DNA of 5,830 bases from an uncultured Clostridia bacterium. Lineage in GTDB: Bacteria; Bacillota; Clostridia; Christensenellales; Borkfalkiaceae. Below are positions 5,804 through 5,830 of this stretch, in pieces. Location of the stretch: the NCBI GenBank assembly GCA_934230055.1, contig CAKQEE010000077.1, positions 1 to 5,830 of the forward strand. Direction: 5' to 3'. Each line of letters starts with the position of its first letter. The stretch's first letter is position 1. The position numbers and the translations under genes were made by a program. Under the pieces are notes generated by a model. The model had not been told where the DNA came from. It saw only the letters and a program-made list of their open reading frames with translations, and made no database searches.

Positions 5804-5830
5804 TTCTTCTTCCACCGCCAAGGCGGTTCT
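5804..5830 (-). repeat. Partial type A repeat in reverse orientation, cut by window end
   Basis: ACCGCC (5814-5819) and GGCGGT (5822-5827) form an inverted repeat. Read on the minus strand, this stretch gives ACCGCC..GGCGGTGGAAGAAGAA, which lines up with the second hairpin and tail of the repeat at 5637-5660 (GGCGGTGGATGAGGAG; 13 of 16 match from the GGCGG onward). The remaining first hairpin would lie beyond the window. Confidence 0.5.

Noticed and set aside
5791..5830. Open frame starting ATGGCGCGCGAT and running off the window end
   Set aside because: There is no ribosome-binding site, only 13 codons are visible, and the stretch coincides with a reverse-oriented palindromic repeat.
5583..5830. 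CRISPR array or structured riboswitch
   Set aside because: The repeats are not regularly spaced direct copies, spacers are absent, and the elements follow the pattern of dispersed palindromic repeats behind a gene rather than a leader RNA before one.

Overview
The window carries seven genes, all on the plus strand, in a very conserved Firmicutes order: ruvC (5' end cut off by the window edge), ruvA, ruvB, queA, tgt, yajC, and a four-helix membrane protein that I assign to the TIGR04086 family. A RuvC resolvase is present (Bacillus and relatives use RecU instead), and a TIGR04086-type protein follows yajC. Together these point to a Clostridia-like anaerobe rather than a Bacillus-like organism. 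The intergenic palindromes resemble those common in gut Clostridia, and the GC content looks moderate. I cannot name the genus from this.

Layout: 1-426 ruvC fragment; 504-1112 ruvA; 1121-2167 ruvB; 2154-3176 queA; 3222-4349 tgt. These five are closely spaced (77, 8, -14 and 45 bp) and read as one transcription unit whose promoter lies left of the window. A 226-bp gap follows, ending in a good sigma-A-type promoter (4493-4521) that drives yajC (4576-5097). A strong intrinsic terminator (5136-5182) lies between yajC and the TIGR04086-like gene (5202-5582). The last 248 bp (5583-5830) contain no credible gene and are packed with palindromic intergenic repeats of at least two or three types.

Function: RuvA, RuvB and RuvC form the RuvABC resolvasome, which migrates and cleaves Holliday junctions. 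QueA and Tgt are two steps of queuosine modification of tRNA: Tgt exchanges guanine-34 for preQ1, and QueA adds the epoxycyclopentane ring from the ribose of SAM. YajC is the small accessory subunit of the Sec translocase, and secDF would be the expected partner beyond the window. All catalytic residues that can be checked in the visible proteins are intact, and I see no frameshifts. Nothing here is a clear new biological system. The points most worth a second look are the terminator placed just before the TIGR04086-like start codon, the mosaic of palindromic repeats at the right end, a clamp-binding-like motif in the RuvB tail, and the long charged tail on YajC.
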